From positions 1 through 64,000 of the forward strand of contig NZ_MUNM01000087.1 of assembly GCF_002286815.1 (NCBI RefSeq): a DNA stretch of 64,000 nt, given 5' to 3'. Shown here one piece after another: positions 26,352-33,998 of the stretch. The notes below the pieces were generated by a model. That model had not been told where the DNA came from and searched no databases. It saw only the letters and a list, made by a program, of their open reading frames with translations. The position numbers were made by a program, and so were the translations under genes. Positions within the stretch are counted from its first letter, which is position 1. Each line of letters begins with the position of its first letter. The DNA is from Pseudomonas sp. PICF141 (GTDB taxonomy: Bacteria > Pseudomonadota > Gammaproteobacteria > Pseudomonadales > Pseudomonadaceae).

Positions 26352-28586
26352 ATGCGCACAGGGATGATGGCGCTGGCGCTGGGTCTGTTGGCCCTGCGTT
26401 TTTTACCGGTATTACCGCCAGCGGTGTTGTGGCTGTTGTTGCCGATAGTGGGTTTGATGCTGTTGCCGTTTCGCACCTTCCCCCTGGCATTTTTGCTGTT
26501 CGGTTTCAGTTGGGCGGGCGCGAATGCACAGTGGGCGCTGAATGATCGCCTGGCAGCGAAGCTTGATGGCGAGACTCGCTGGCTCGAAGGTCGTGTGACC
26601 GGGTTGCCGCAGCAAGCTGAGGGGGTGGTGCGTTTCGAACTGACGGACAGTCAGTCGCGTCGCACCAGTTTGCCTCGGCACCTGCGCCTGGCCTGGTATG
26701 GCGGGCCGCCCGTCAACAGTGGCGAGCATTGGCGGCTGGCGGTCAAATTGAAGCGTCCTGCCGGGTTGCTCAATCCGCATGGGTTCGATTACGACGCCTG
26801 GTTACTGGCCCGGCACATCGGCGCCACTGGGACCGTCAAGGACGGCCAACGACTGATGGAGGCGCAATGGGCCTGGCGCGACGGCATCCGGCAACGTTTG
26901 CAGGCGGTGGATGCCCAGGGGCGAACGGGCGCGCTGACGGCGTTGGTGCTGGGGGATGGCGCGGGGCTGAGTCGTGAGGATTGGCAGGTGCTGCAAGACA
27001 CCGGCACCGTGCATCTGTTGGTGATTTCCGGGCAACACATCGGCTTGCTGGCGGGGGTGGTGTATCTGCTGATTACCGGGTTGGCGCGTTATGGTTTATG
27101 GCCCAAGCGCTTGCCGTGGCTGCCATGGGCATGCGGACTGGCGTTCGCCGCGGCGCTCGGTTATGGGTTGCTGGCCGGCTTTGAGGTACCGGTGCGGCGG
27201 GCCTGCCTGATGATCGCTCTGATGCTGTTATGGCGACTGCGGTTTCGTCATCTCGGCCTATGGTGGCCACTGTTGTTGGCGCTGAATGGTGTTTTGCTGC
27301 TGGACCCGCTGGCGAGCCTGCAGCCGGGTTTCTGGTTGTCCTTTGCGGCAGTCGCGGTGCTGATTTTCACCTTTGGCGGGCGATTGGGGCCGTGGCGCTG
27401 GTGGCAAACCTGGACCCGCGCCCAATGGTTGATCGCGATCGGTCTATGCCCGCTGCTGTTGGTGTTGGGGTTGCCGATCAGTCTCAGCGGGCCGCTGGCC
27501 AATTTGCTGGCGGTGCCTTGGGTCAGTCTGGTGGTCCTGCCGCCGGCCTTGCTTGGAACGATGTTGTTGCCCGTTCCTTATGTGGGCGAAGGATTGCTGT
27601 GGTTGGCCGGCGGTCTGATCGATCTTTTGTTCAAGGGGTTGGCATTGATCGCCGGGCAATTGCCCGCGTGGGTGCCGGTGGCGGTCCCATTGTGGGCATG
27701 GGCGTTCGGTACGCTGGGGGCCTTCCTGCTGTTAATGCCGCGTGGCGTGCCGTTGCGCCCGTTGGGTTGGCCGATGTTGCTGCTACTGGTTTTTTCGCCC
27801 CGGCACACATTGCCTGAAGGCATGGCCGAGGTCTGGCAACTGGATGTCGGTCAAGGTTTGGCGGTCCTGGTGCGCACTCGCCATCACACTTTGCTGTATG
27901 ACGCCGGGCCACGGTTCGGCGATATCGACCTGGGTGAGCGGGTAGTACTGCCGTCATTGCGCAAGCTGGGAGTGGATGGACTCGATCTAATGCTCATCAG
28001 CCACGCCGATGCCGATCACGCCGGCGGTGCGCGAGCCATTGCGAGCGCACTACCGGTGAAACAAGTACTCAGTGGCGATCACCCGGCCCTGCCAGAGGAG
28101 CTACACGCCGAGGGCTGTGAGAGCGGTCAGCAATGGAACTGGGACGGGGTGAAGTTTCAACTCTGGCAGTGGTCATCGGCCAGCGACAGCAATCAGAAAT
28201 CCTGCGTGTTGCAGATCGAAGCCAATAGCGAGCGGTTACTGCTGACTGGCGACATCGATGCCGCGGCCGAGCAGGTGCTGCTCGACAGCTCACTGGCGGT
28301 GCCGACGGATTGGTTGCAGGCCCCCCATCATGGCAGTCGCAGTTCGTCTTCGATGGCGTTGCTCAAGGTATTGCAACCCAAAGCGGTGCTGATCTCACGT
28401 GGCAATGGCAATTCTTTCGGTCATCCCCATCCCACGGTGGTGGCGCGGTATCAAAAGCGTGGCGTGGCGATCTACGACAGCGCCGAACTAGGTGCCATTC
28501 GTCTGCAACTGGGGCGCTTCAAGCCGCCGTGGACGATGCTTCAAGAACGGCGCTTCTGGCGCGATCCGCCACCATCCAGCCAGTAA
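26352..28586 (+). CDS. comEC: DNA uptake channel ComEC/Rec2
   Basis: A 744-residue multi-pass protein that carries single-stranded DNA across the inner membrane in naturally competent bacteria. The N-terminal DUF4131 region is followed by the competence domain with VLGDGAGLSREDWQVLQDTG and HLLVISGQHIGLLAG. A C-terminal metallo-beta-lactamase-like domain has SHADADHAGG and LLTGDIDAAAE and ends at HHGSRSSSS. ATG 26352 is the first start that begins the hydrophobic N-terminus. All domains appear intact, so the protein could be functional. Confidence 0.95.
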   Translation: MRTGMMALALGLLALRFLPVLPPAVLWLLLPIVGLMLLPFRTFPLAFLLFGFSWAGANAQWALNDRLAAKLDGETRWLEGRVTGLPQQAEGVVRFELTDSQSRRTSLPRHLRLAWYGGPPVNSGEHWRLAVKLKRPAGLLNPHGFDYDAWLLARHIGATGTVKDGQRLMEAQWAWRDGIRQRLQAVDAQGRTGALTALVLGDGAGLSREDWQVLQDTGTVHLLVISGQHIGLLAGVVYLLITGLARYGLWPKRLPWLPWACGLAFAAALGYGLLAGFEVPVRRACLMIALMLLWRLRFRHLGLWWPLLLALNGVLLLDPLASLQPGFWLSFAAVAVLIFTFGGRLGPWRWWQTWTRAQWLIAIGLCPLLLVLGLPISLSGPLANLLAVPWVSLVVLPPALLGTMLLPVPYVGEGLLWLAGGLIDLLFKGLALIAGQLPAWVPVAVPLWAWAFGTLGAFLLLMPRGVPLRPLGWPMLLLLVFSPRHTLPEGMAEVWQLDVGQGLAVLVRTRHHTLLYDAGPRFGDIDLGERVVLPSLRKLGVDGLDLMLISHADADHAGGARAIASALPVKQVLSGDHPALPEELHAEGCESGQQWNWDGVKFQLWQWSSASDSNQKSCVLQIEANSERLLLTGDIDAAAEQVLLDSSLAVPTDWLQAPHHGSRSSSSMALLKVLQPKAVLISRGNGNSFGHPHPTVVARYQKRGVAIYDSAELGAIRLQLGRFKPPWTMLQERRFWRDPPPSSQ

Positions 28587-28683
28587 CCCGACCTGTCAAA
28601 GCCCGACCGGATACGACATCGCGGTCTTCGGTGCGTCCACCCCCTATGTTAGAGTGGCGCACTTTTTCGAGGGGACTGTCACT

Positions 28684-29319
28684 GTGTGGGAATTGGTCAA
28701 ATCCGGCGGTTGGATGATGCTGCCGATCATTCTGAGTTCCATCGCGGCCATGGCGATCATTGCCGAGCGTCTCTGGACCCTGCGTGCCAGCCGCGTGACC
28801 CCGGAGCATTTGCTCGGGCAGGTCTGGGTCTGGATCAAGGACAAACAACTCAATAAAGACAAGCTCAAGGAACTGCGCGCCAACTCTCCGTTGGGCGAGA
28901 TCCTCGCCGCCGGTCTGGCGAATTCCAGGCATGGTCGCGAGATCATGAAAGAGTGCATCGAAGAGGCCGCTGCGCGAGTGATTCACGAGCTCGAACGCTA
29001 CATCAATGCCCTGGGCACCATTGCCGCCATGGCCCCGTTGCTGGGGCTGCTGGGTACGGTGCTGGGCATGATCGATATTTTCAGTGCATTCATGGGTACG
29101 GGCATGGGCACCAACGCCTCGGTGCTGGCCGGGGGGATTTCCAAGGCGCTGATCACCACCGCCGCCGGTCTGATGGTCGGCATCCCGGCCGTGTTCTTCC
29201 ACCGTTTCCTGCAACGCCGCATTGATGAACTGGTGGTGGGCATGGAACAGGAAGCAATCAAGCTGGTCGAGGTAGTGCAGGGTGACCGCGACGTGGACCT
29301 GGCTGAGGGCAAAGCGTGA
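28684..29319 (+). CDS. exbB: ExbB/TolQ-family proton channel protein
   Basis: A 211-residue inner-membrane protein with three hydrophobic segments (about 10-30, 112-140, 158-180). The MotA/TolQ/ExbB signature is IAAMAPLLGLLGTVLGMIDIF and GGISKALITTAAGLMVGIPA. With ExbD it would form a proton-driven motor energising an envelope process, probably TonB-type import. GTG 28684 is preceded by GAGGGG at 9 nt. The stop overlaps the exbD start by four bases. Position before exbD and lpxK matches the conserved Pseudomonas order. Confidence 0.93.
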   Translation: MWELVKSGGWMMLPIILSSIAAMAIIAERLWTLRASRVTPEHLLGQVWVWIKDKQLNKDKLKELRANSPLGEILAAGLANSRHGREIMKECIEEAAARVIHELERYINALGTIAAMAPLLGLLGTVLGMIDIFSAFMGTGMGTNASVLAGGISKALITTAAGLMVGIPAVFFHRFLQRRIDELVVGMEQEAIKLVEVVQGDRDVDLAEGKA

Positions 29320-29744
29320 AATTCCGTCGTAAACCACGGGAAACGATAGACATCAACCTCGCGTCGTTGATCGACGTGGTGTTTATCCTGCTGCTGTTTT
29401 TCGTTGTGACCACCACCTTCACCCGTGAAACCCAGTTGCGCGTCGACCTGCCGGAAGCGGTCAGCGGTTCCCCGGCCGAAGATCAGCAGACCAAGCAACT
29501 GGACATCGCTATCAGCGCCGAAGGGGTGTTCTCGGTCAACAACCAGTTGCTGCCCAAGAACGACCTCACCAGCCTGATGGAAGCGCTCCAGAAAGAATCC
29601 AACGGCGATACCAACATGCCGCTGTCCATCAGCGCTGATGGCAAAACCCCCCACCAGTCTGTCATTACCGCAATGGACGCTGCCGGCAAGCTCGGTTTCA
29701 GTCACTTGCGCATGACCACTGTCGAGGCGGCGCCGGCATCCTGA
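29316..29744 (+). CDS. exbD: ExbD/TolR-family protein
   Basis: A 142-residue protein with one membrane helix at residues 16-36. The family motif INLASLIDVVFILLLFF includes the membrane Asp (D20) needed for proton flow, and a periplasmic domain follows. It starts inside the exbB stop (GTGAAATTC at 29316) and its own stop shares one base with the lpxK start, so exbB-exbD-lpxK are translationally coupled. Confidence 0.94.
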   Translation: MKFRRKPRETIDINLASLIDVVFILLLFFVVTTTFTRETQLRVDLPEAVSGSPAEDQQTKQLDIAISAEGVFSVNNQLLPKNDLTSLMEALQKESNGDTNMPLSISADGKTPHQSVITAMDAAGKLGFSHLRMTTVEAAPAS

Positions 29745-30754
29745 TGGCCATGTCCGATCGATTGCTCGCTGCGTGGTACGAAGGCCATCCGGCGCTGAAG
29801 CTGTTGCAGCCTCTGGAATGGCTGTATCGGCGTGTGGTCATCGGCAAACGCGAGCGCTTTCTGGCGGGTGACGGCGAGATTTATCAGCCGCCGGTGCCGC
29901 TGATCGTGGTTGGCAACATCACGGTGGGCGGCACCGGCAAGACACCGCTGATTCTATGGATGATCCAGCATTGCCAGCGCAACGGTTTGCGAGTCGGCGT
30001 GGTCAGCCGTGGTTACGGCGCCAAACCTGCGCAATTGCCCTGGCGGGTCGAGGCGGACCAAAGTGCGGATGTGGCGGGTGATGAGCCATTACTGATCGTC
30101 CAGCGCACCGGCGTGCCGCTGATGATCGACCCGGACCGCAGCCGCGCAGTCAAAGCCTTGCTGGCGAGCGAGCCGCTGGACCTGATCCTTTCCGACGACG
30201 GCATGCAGCATTACCGGCTGGCCCGGCACCTGGAACTGGTGCTGATCGATGCCGCCCGGGGGCTGGGTAACCAGCGTTGCCTGCCGGCCGGGCCGTTGCG
30301 TGAGCCGATCGAGCGTCTGCAAAGCGTCGATGCGGTGCTTTATAACGGTGCCACGGCGGACCGCATCGACGGTTTTGCCTTCCAGCTGCAACCCACGGCA
30401 CTGGTCAACCTGCAAAGCGGCGAACGCCGGCCCCTTGATCACTTCGCCCCAGGCCAGGCCATTCACGCCGTGGCCGGGATCGGCAATCCCCAGCGTTTCT
30501 TCACGACCCTCGAAACGCTACACTGGCGGCCAGTGCCGCATGCATTTGCCGACCACGCCGAGTACAACGTGCAGGCCTTGAATTTCACGCCGTCATTGCC
30601 CGTGGTGATGACGGAAAAAGACGCAGTGAAGTGCCGTGCCTTCGCTGTCGCCGATTGGTGGTACCTGGCGGTCGATGCTGTGCCATCGCCGGCCTTCGTG
30701 GCCTGGTTCGATACGCAGCTGATGCGCCTGTTGCCGGCTCGTCTTTCGCCTTAA
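29744..30754 (+). CDS. lpxK: Tetraacyldisaccharide 4'-kinase LpxK
   Basis: A 336-residue enzyme phosphorylating the 4' position of the lipid A precursor at the inner membrane. The P-loop is VGNITVGGTGKTP (about residues 56-68); VVSRGYG, DEPLLI and LILSDDGMQHYRL are diagnostic. The initial ATG overlaps the exbD stop; a second in-frame ATG two codons later is an alternative. It is essential in most Gram-negative bacteria, and it links the exbBD pair to the kdsB/murB envelope operon. Confidence 0.97.
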   Translation: MAMSDRLLAAWYEGHPALKLLQPLEWLYRRVVIGKRERFLAGDGEIYQPPVPLIVVGNITVGGTGKTPLILWMIQHCQRNGLRVGVVSRGYGAKPAQLPWRVEADQSADVAGDEPLLIVQRTGVPLMIDPDRSRAVKALLASEPLDLILSDDGMQHYRLARHLELVLIDAARGLGNQRCLPAGPLREPIERLQSVDAVLYNGATADRIDGFAFQLQPTALVNLQSGERRPLDHFAPGQAIHAVAGIGNPQRFFTTLETLHWRPVPHAFADHAEYNVQALNFTPSLPVVMTEKDAVKCRAFAVADWWYLAVDAVPSPAFVAWFDTQLMRLLPARLSP

Positions 30755-30779
30755 ATCCGTTTCTATCCAGGGAATGTTC

Positions 30780-30965
30780 ATGGACACCAAATTGCTCGAT
30801 ATCCTCGCTTGCCCGGTCTGCAAAGGCCCGCTCAAGCTCAGCGCCGACAAAACCGAGCTGATCAGCAAGGGCGCCGGCCTGGCGTATCCGATTCGCGACG
30901 GCATCCCGGTGATGCTCGAAAGCGAAGCGCGCACCCTGACCACCGACGAGCGTCTGGATAAATGA
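30780..30965 (+). CDS. ycaR: Trm112/YcaR-family small protein
   Basis: A 61-residue protein, MDTKLLDILACPVCKGPL then LISKGAGLAYPIRDGIPVML. The CPVC motif and the C-terminal strand are the Trm112/UPF0434 fold. It sits between lpxK and kdsB in most gamma-proteobacteria; role undefined. Start 30780 has CAGGGAA at the right spacing; an in-frame ATG two codons earlier overlaps that site. The stop overlaps the kdsB start (ATGA). Confidence 0.93.
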   Translation: MDTKLLDILACPVCKGPLKLSADKTELISKGAGLAYPIRDGIPVMLESEARTLTTDERLDK

Positions 30966-31726
30966 GCACCGCCTTTACCGTCGTCATTCCGTCGCGCTTT
31001 GCCTCCACCCGTCTGCCGGGCAAACCCCTGCTGCTGATCGCCGGCAAGCCGATGATCCAGCATGTCTGGGAACAAGCGAGCAAAAGCAATGCCCAGCGAG
31101 TGGTCGTTGCCACCGACGATGCGCGCATTGTCGAGGCCTGCAAAAGCTTTGGCGCCGACGTGGTGCTGACGCGCGAAGATCACAATTCCGGCACCGACCG
31201 TCTGGCTGAAGTCGCGGCGAAACTGGGCCTGGCCCCGGACGCCATCGTGGTCAACGTCCAGGGCGACGAGCCGTTGATTCCGCCGAGCGTGATCGATCAG
31301 GTCGCCGCCAACCTGGCCGCCCACACCGAAGCGCGCATGGCCACTCTGGCCGAGCCGATCGAAGACGTGGAAACCCTGTTCAATCCCAACGTGGTCAAGG
31401 TGGTCTGCGACCTTGATGGCCTGGCGCTGACGTTCAGTCGTGCCACCTTGCCATGGGCTCGCGACGCCTTCGCCAAGAGCCGCGAGACCTTGCCGGAAGG
31501 CGTGCCGTATCGCCGCCATATCGGCATTTATGCTTACCGCGCCGGCTTCCTGCATGACTTTGTCACTTGGGGCCCGTGCTGGCTGGAAAACACCGAATCT
31601 CTGGAGCAACTGCGGGCGCTCTGGCACGGCGTGCGGATTCACGTCGCCGATGCGTTGATCGCACCACCTACCGGGGTCGATACCCTTGAAGACCTCGAGC
31701 GCGTTCGTCGCTTGCTGGAGGCCTGA
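30962..31726 (+). CDS. kdsB: CMP-Kdo synthetase KdsB
   Basis: A 254-residue cytidylyltransferase activating 3-deoxy-manno-octulosonate for lipopolysaccharide core synthesis. The signatures are VVIPSRFASTRLPGKPLLLIAGKPM at the N-terminus (nucleotide-binding), VVNVQGDEPLIPP and YRRHIGIYAYR. It overlaps ycaR by four bases and the phosphatase gene by one. Confidence 0.97.
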   Translation: MSTAFTVVIPSRFASTRLPGKPLLLIAGKPMIQHVWEQASKSNAQRVVVATDDARIVEACKSFGADVVLTREDHNSGTDRLAEVAAKLGLAPDAIVVNVQGDEPLIPPSVIDQVAANLAAHTEARMATLAEPIEDVETLFNPNVVKVVCDLDGLALTFSRATLPWARDAFAKSRETLPEGVPYRRHIGIYAYRAGFLHDFVTWGPCWLENTESLEQLRALWHGVRIHVADALIAPPTGVDTLEDLERVRRLLEA

Positions 31727-32190
31727 TGCGGGTTCTGTTCGTTTGCCTGGGCAATATCTGCCGTTCCCCTACGGCCGAAGGCGTGTTGCGGCACAAGCTG
31801 AGTGAGGCGGGGCTGGCCGATCAAGTCGAAGTGGCCTCCGCCGGTACCGGTGACTGGCATGTCGGCAAGCCCCCGGACAAACGCAGCCAGGCCGCGGCCA
31901 GGTTGCGCGGTTATGACTTGTCTGCCCAGCGCGCGCGGCAAGTCAGCCGCGCCGATTTCGCCACCTACGACCTGATTCTGGCGATGGACAACAGCAACCT
32001 GCGCCATCTCAAGGCCTTGCAACCGGCCAAGTGCAAGGCCGAACTCGACCTGTTCCTGCGTCGCTTCCAGTCGCAAATCGATGAAGTGCCTGATCCTTAT
32101 CACGACAGTGACCAGGGCTTCGAAACGGTACTGGACCTGATCGAGCGCGCCAGCGATCTGCTGGTCATCGAATTGAAGGGCCGGTTATGA
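31726..32190 (+). CDS. Low-molecular-weight protein-tyrosine phosphatase
   Basis: A 154-residue enzyme with the active-site loop VCLGNICRSPTAEG, Cys being the nucleophile and Arg the phosphate binder (C-x5-R). The general acid is in VPDPYHDSDQGF (DPYH). Substrate unknown; in envelope operons such enzymes often act on tyrosine kinases of polysaccharide synthesis, but no such kinase is in this window. It is coupled to kdsB and murB by overlapping stop and start codons. Confidence 0.95.
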   Translation: MRVLFVCLGNICRSPTAEGVLRHKLSEAGLADQVEVASAGTGDWHVGKPPDKRSQAAARLRGYDLSAQRARQVSRADFATYDLILAMDNSNLRHLKALQPAKCKAELDLFLRRFQSQIDEVPDPYHDSDQGFETVLDLIERASDLLVIELKGRL

Positions 32191-33206
32191 GTTTGCAGGT
32201 TCAACGACGGGTTTCGCTCAAGCCGTTCAACAGCTTTGGCGTAGATGTTCAGGCACGGCTGTTTGCCGAGGCTCATAGCGATGCCGACGTGCGCGAAGCG
32301 CTGGCCTATGGGTTGGAACATGATGTGCCGGTGCTGGTGATCGGTGGCGGCAGCAATCTGCTGCTGACCGCTGATGTGCAGGCGCTGGTGCTGCGCATGG
32401 CCACACGGGGGATTCGCCTGCTGAGCGATGACGGTAACCAGGTGGTGATCGAGGCCGAGGCGGGCGAACCGTGGCATCCGTTTGTGCAACATACCTTGGC
32501 GCAAGGGTTGGCGGGGCTGGAAAACCTCAGCCTGATTCCCGGCACCGTGGGCGCGGCACCGATGCAGAACATCGGCGCTTACGGCGTCGAGATCAAAGAC
32601 GTTTTTGCCGGCCTGACCGCCCTTGATCGCCAGACCGGCGAGCTACGGGACTTCACGCTGGCCGAGTGCAACTTCGCCTACCGCGACAGCCTGTTCAAAC
32701 AGGAACCGGGACGTTGGTTGATCCTGCGGGTGCGTTTCACCCTCACGCGCACCGCGCACCTGCACCTGGAATACGGTCCGGTTCGCCAGCGCCTGGCATC
32801 GCTGGGCATCGATCACCCGACGCCTACCGATGTCAGCCAGGCCATTTGCAGCATTCGCAACGAAAAACTCCCGGATCCGGCGGTGCTCGGCAATGCCGGC
32901 AGCTTCTTCAAGAATCCCTTGGTGCCGGCAACATTGGTGGCGCAACTCAAGGAGCAGTACCCGGAACTGGTGGCCTACGCGCAACCCGACGGGCAAATGA
33001 AACTGGCGGCGGGCTGGCTGATCGAACAGGCCGGCTGGAAAGGTTTTCGCGACGGTGATGCCGGTGTGCATAAATTCCAGGCGCTGGTACTGGTCAACTA
33101 CGGCACCGCAACGGGCCTGCAATTGCTGAACCTGGCGCAACGCATTCAGAACGACATTTCGGAGCGTTTCCATGTCGACCTGGAAATGGAACCCAATCGG
33201 TATTAG
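32187..33206 (+). CDS. murB: UDP-N-acetylenolpyruvoylglucosamine reductase MurB
   Basis: A 339-residue FAD enzyme completing UDP-MurNAc synthesis for peptidoglycan. It has NSFGVDVQARLFAEAHSD, the FAD-binding VLVIGGGSNLLLTAD, GLAGLENLSLIPGTVGAAPMQNIGAYG, and the catalytic Ser in GNAGSFFKNPLV. Length and the C-terminal extension match type I MurB of proteobacteria. It is the last gene of the exbB-to-murB operon and is followed by a terminator at 33312. Confidence 0.97.
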   Translation: MSLQVQRRVSLKPFNSFGVDVQARLFAEAHSDADVREALAYGLEHDVPVLVIGGGSNLLLTADVQALVLRMATRGIRLLSDDGNQVVIEAEAGEPWHPFVQHTLAQGLAGLENLSLIPGTVGAAPMQNIGAYGVEIKDVFAGLTALDRQTGELRDFTLAECNFAYRDSLFKQEPGRWLILRVRFTLTRTAHLHLEYGPVRQRLASLGIDHPTPTDVSQAICSIRNEKLPDPAVLGNAGSFFKNPLVPATLVAQLKEQYPELVAYAQPDGQMKLAAGWLIEQAGWKGFRDGDAGVHKFQALVLVNYGTATGLQLLNLAQRIQNDISERFHVDLEMEPNRY

Positions 33207-33311
33207 AAAGGCAGCGTCAAGTTTCAGGTTTCAAGCGCCAAGCTACAATCCTCATATGTCGAGCGTCGCTGCTTTGTTTCTATTAGAAGCGTGCAGCTAA
33301 AGCTTGCAGCT

Positions 33312-33340
33312 AAAAAGCCCTGTCCAAGCAGGGCTTTTTT
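33312..33340. terminator. Rho-independent terminator after murB
   Basis: AAAAAGCCCTG pairs with CAGGGCTTTTTT around TCCAAG. It ends the murB operon and would also work on the minus strand. Confidence 0.9.
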
Positions 33341-33527
33341 GTTAATGCTGGCTTAACTTAGCCACCTAACGATGCAAGCATTTGCTCCACCAAAGGCCCG
33401 GTGCAGACGTTGCCGTCCGCATAAGAGAGCCCATTAGCCTGAGTCGATCGGCGTGAAGGAACCCACGCGGCAGATTGCTCGACCCCATAATTCGAACTCT
33501 TTATGAGAAAAAATGGCGGGCGTGCCC
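33341..33527. other. murB-hydroxylase gap, with a possible minus-strand coding remnant
   Basis: No start-to-stop gene is visible. On the minus strand an open frame of about 50 codons ends in GNVCTGPLVEQMLASLGG and a TAA at about 33357. It reads like the C-terminus of a protein, directly before the bidirectional terminator. It has no start and overlaps the next gene's 5' end. It may be a gene remnant or chance; I do not recognise the family. Confidence 0.3.
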
Positions 33528-33998
33528 ATGATTACCCTGAAACTCAATGGAAAAGATCATCAACTTGATGTCACCGAGGACATGCCGCTGCTCTGGGCGA
33601 TCCGTGACGTGGCCGGTTACAACGGCACCAAATTCGGTTGCGGCATGGGCTTGTGTGGCGCCTGCACCATTCATATCGACGGCGCGCCTGCGCGCAGTTG
33701 CATCACGCCGATTGGCTCGGTAGCCGGCCAGAACGTTACCACCATCGATAACCTGCACGCCGACCCGGTTGGCAAAGTCGTCCAGCAAGCCTGGCTCGAC
33801 AGCGCCGTGGCTCAGTGCGGTTACTGCCAGGGCGGGCAGATCATGTCGGCCACGGCGTTGCTGAAAACCAATCCGAACCCCAGCGACGAGCAGATTGAAG
33901 AGGCGATGGTCGGCAACATTTGCCGATGCGGCACTTACAACCGGATCAAGACCGCCATCCGCCAGGCATCCACTCACCTGAAGGAGGCCAAGGCATGA
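33528..33998 (+). CDS. 2Fe-2S subunit of a molybdenum hydroxylase (IorA-like)
   Basis: A 156-residue protein with two [2Fe-2S] domains. The plant-type cluster has FGCGMGLCGACTIHIDG and a following ARSC; the second cluster has QCGYCQGGQIM and GNICRCGTY. It is the electron-transfer subunit of xanthine-dehydrogenase-family enzymes of the isoquinoline oxidoreductase type, which lack a separate FAD subunit. Start taken as ATG 33528 (MITLKLNGKDH), as in relatives; an ATG at 33513 would add five residues. It overlaps the large-subunit start by four bases. Confidence 0.93.
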   Translation: MITLKLNGKDHQLDVTEDMPLLWAIRDVAGYNGTKFGCGMGLCGACTIHIDGAPARSCITPIGSVAGQNVTTIDNLHADPVGKVVQQAWLDSAVAQCGYCQGGQIMSATALLKTNPNPSDEQIEEAMVGNICRCGTYNRIKTAIRQASTHLKEAKA

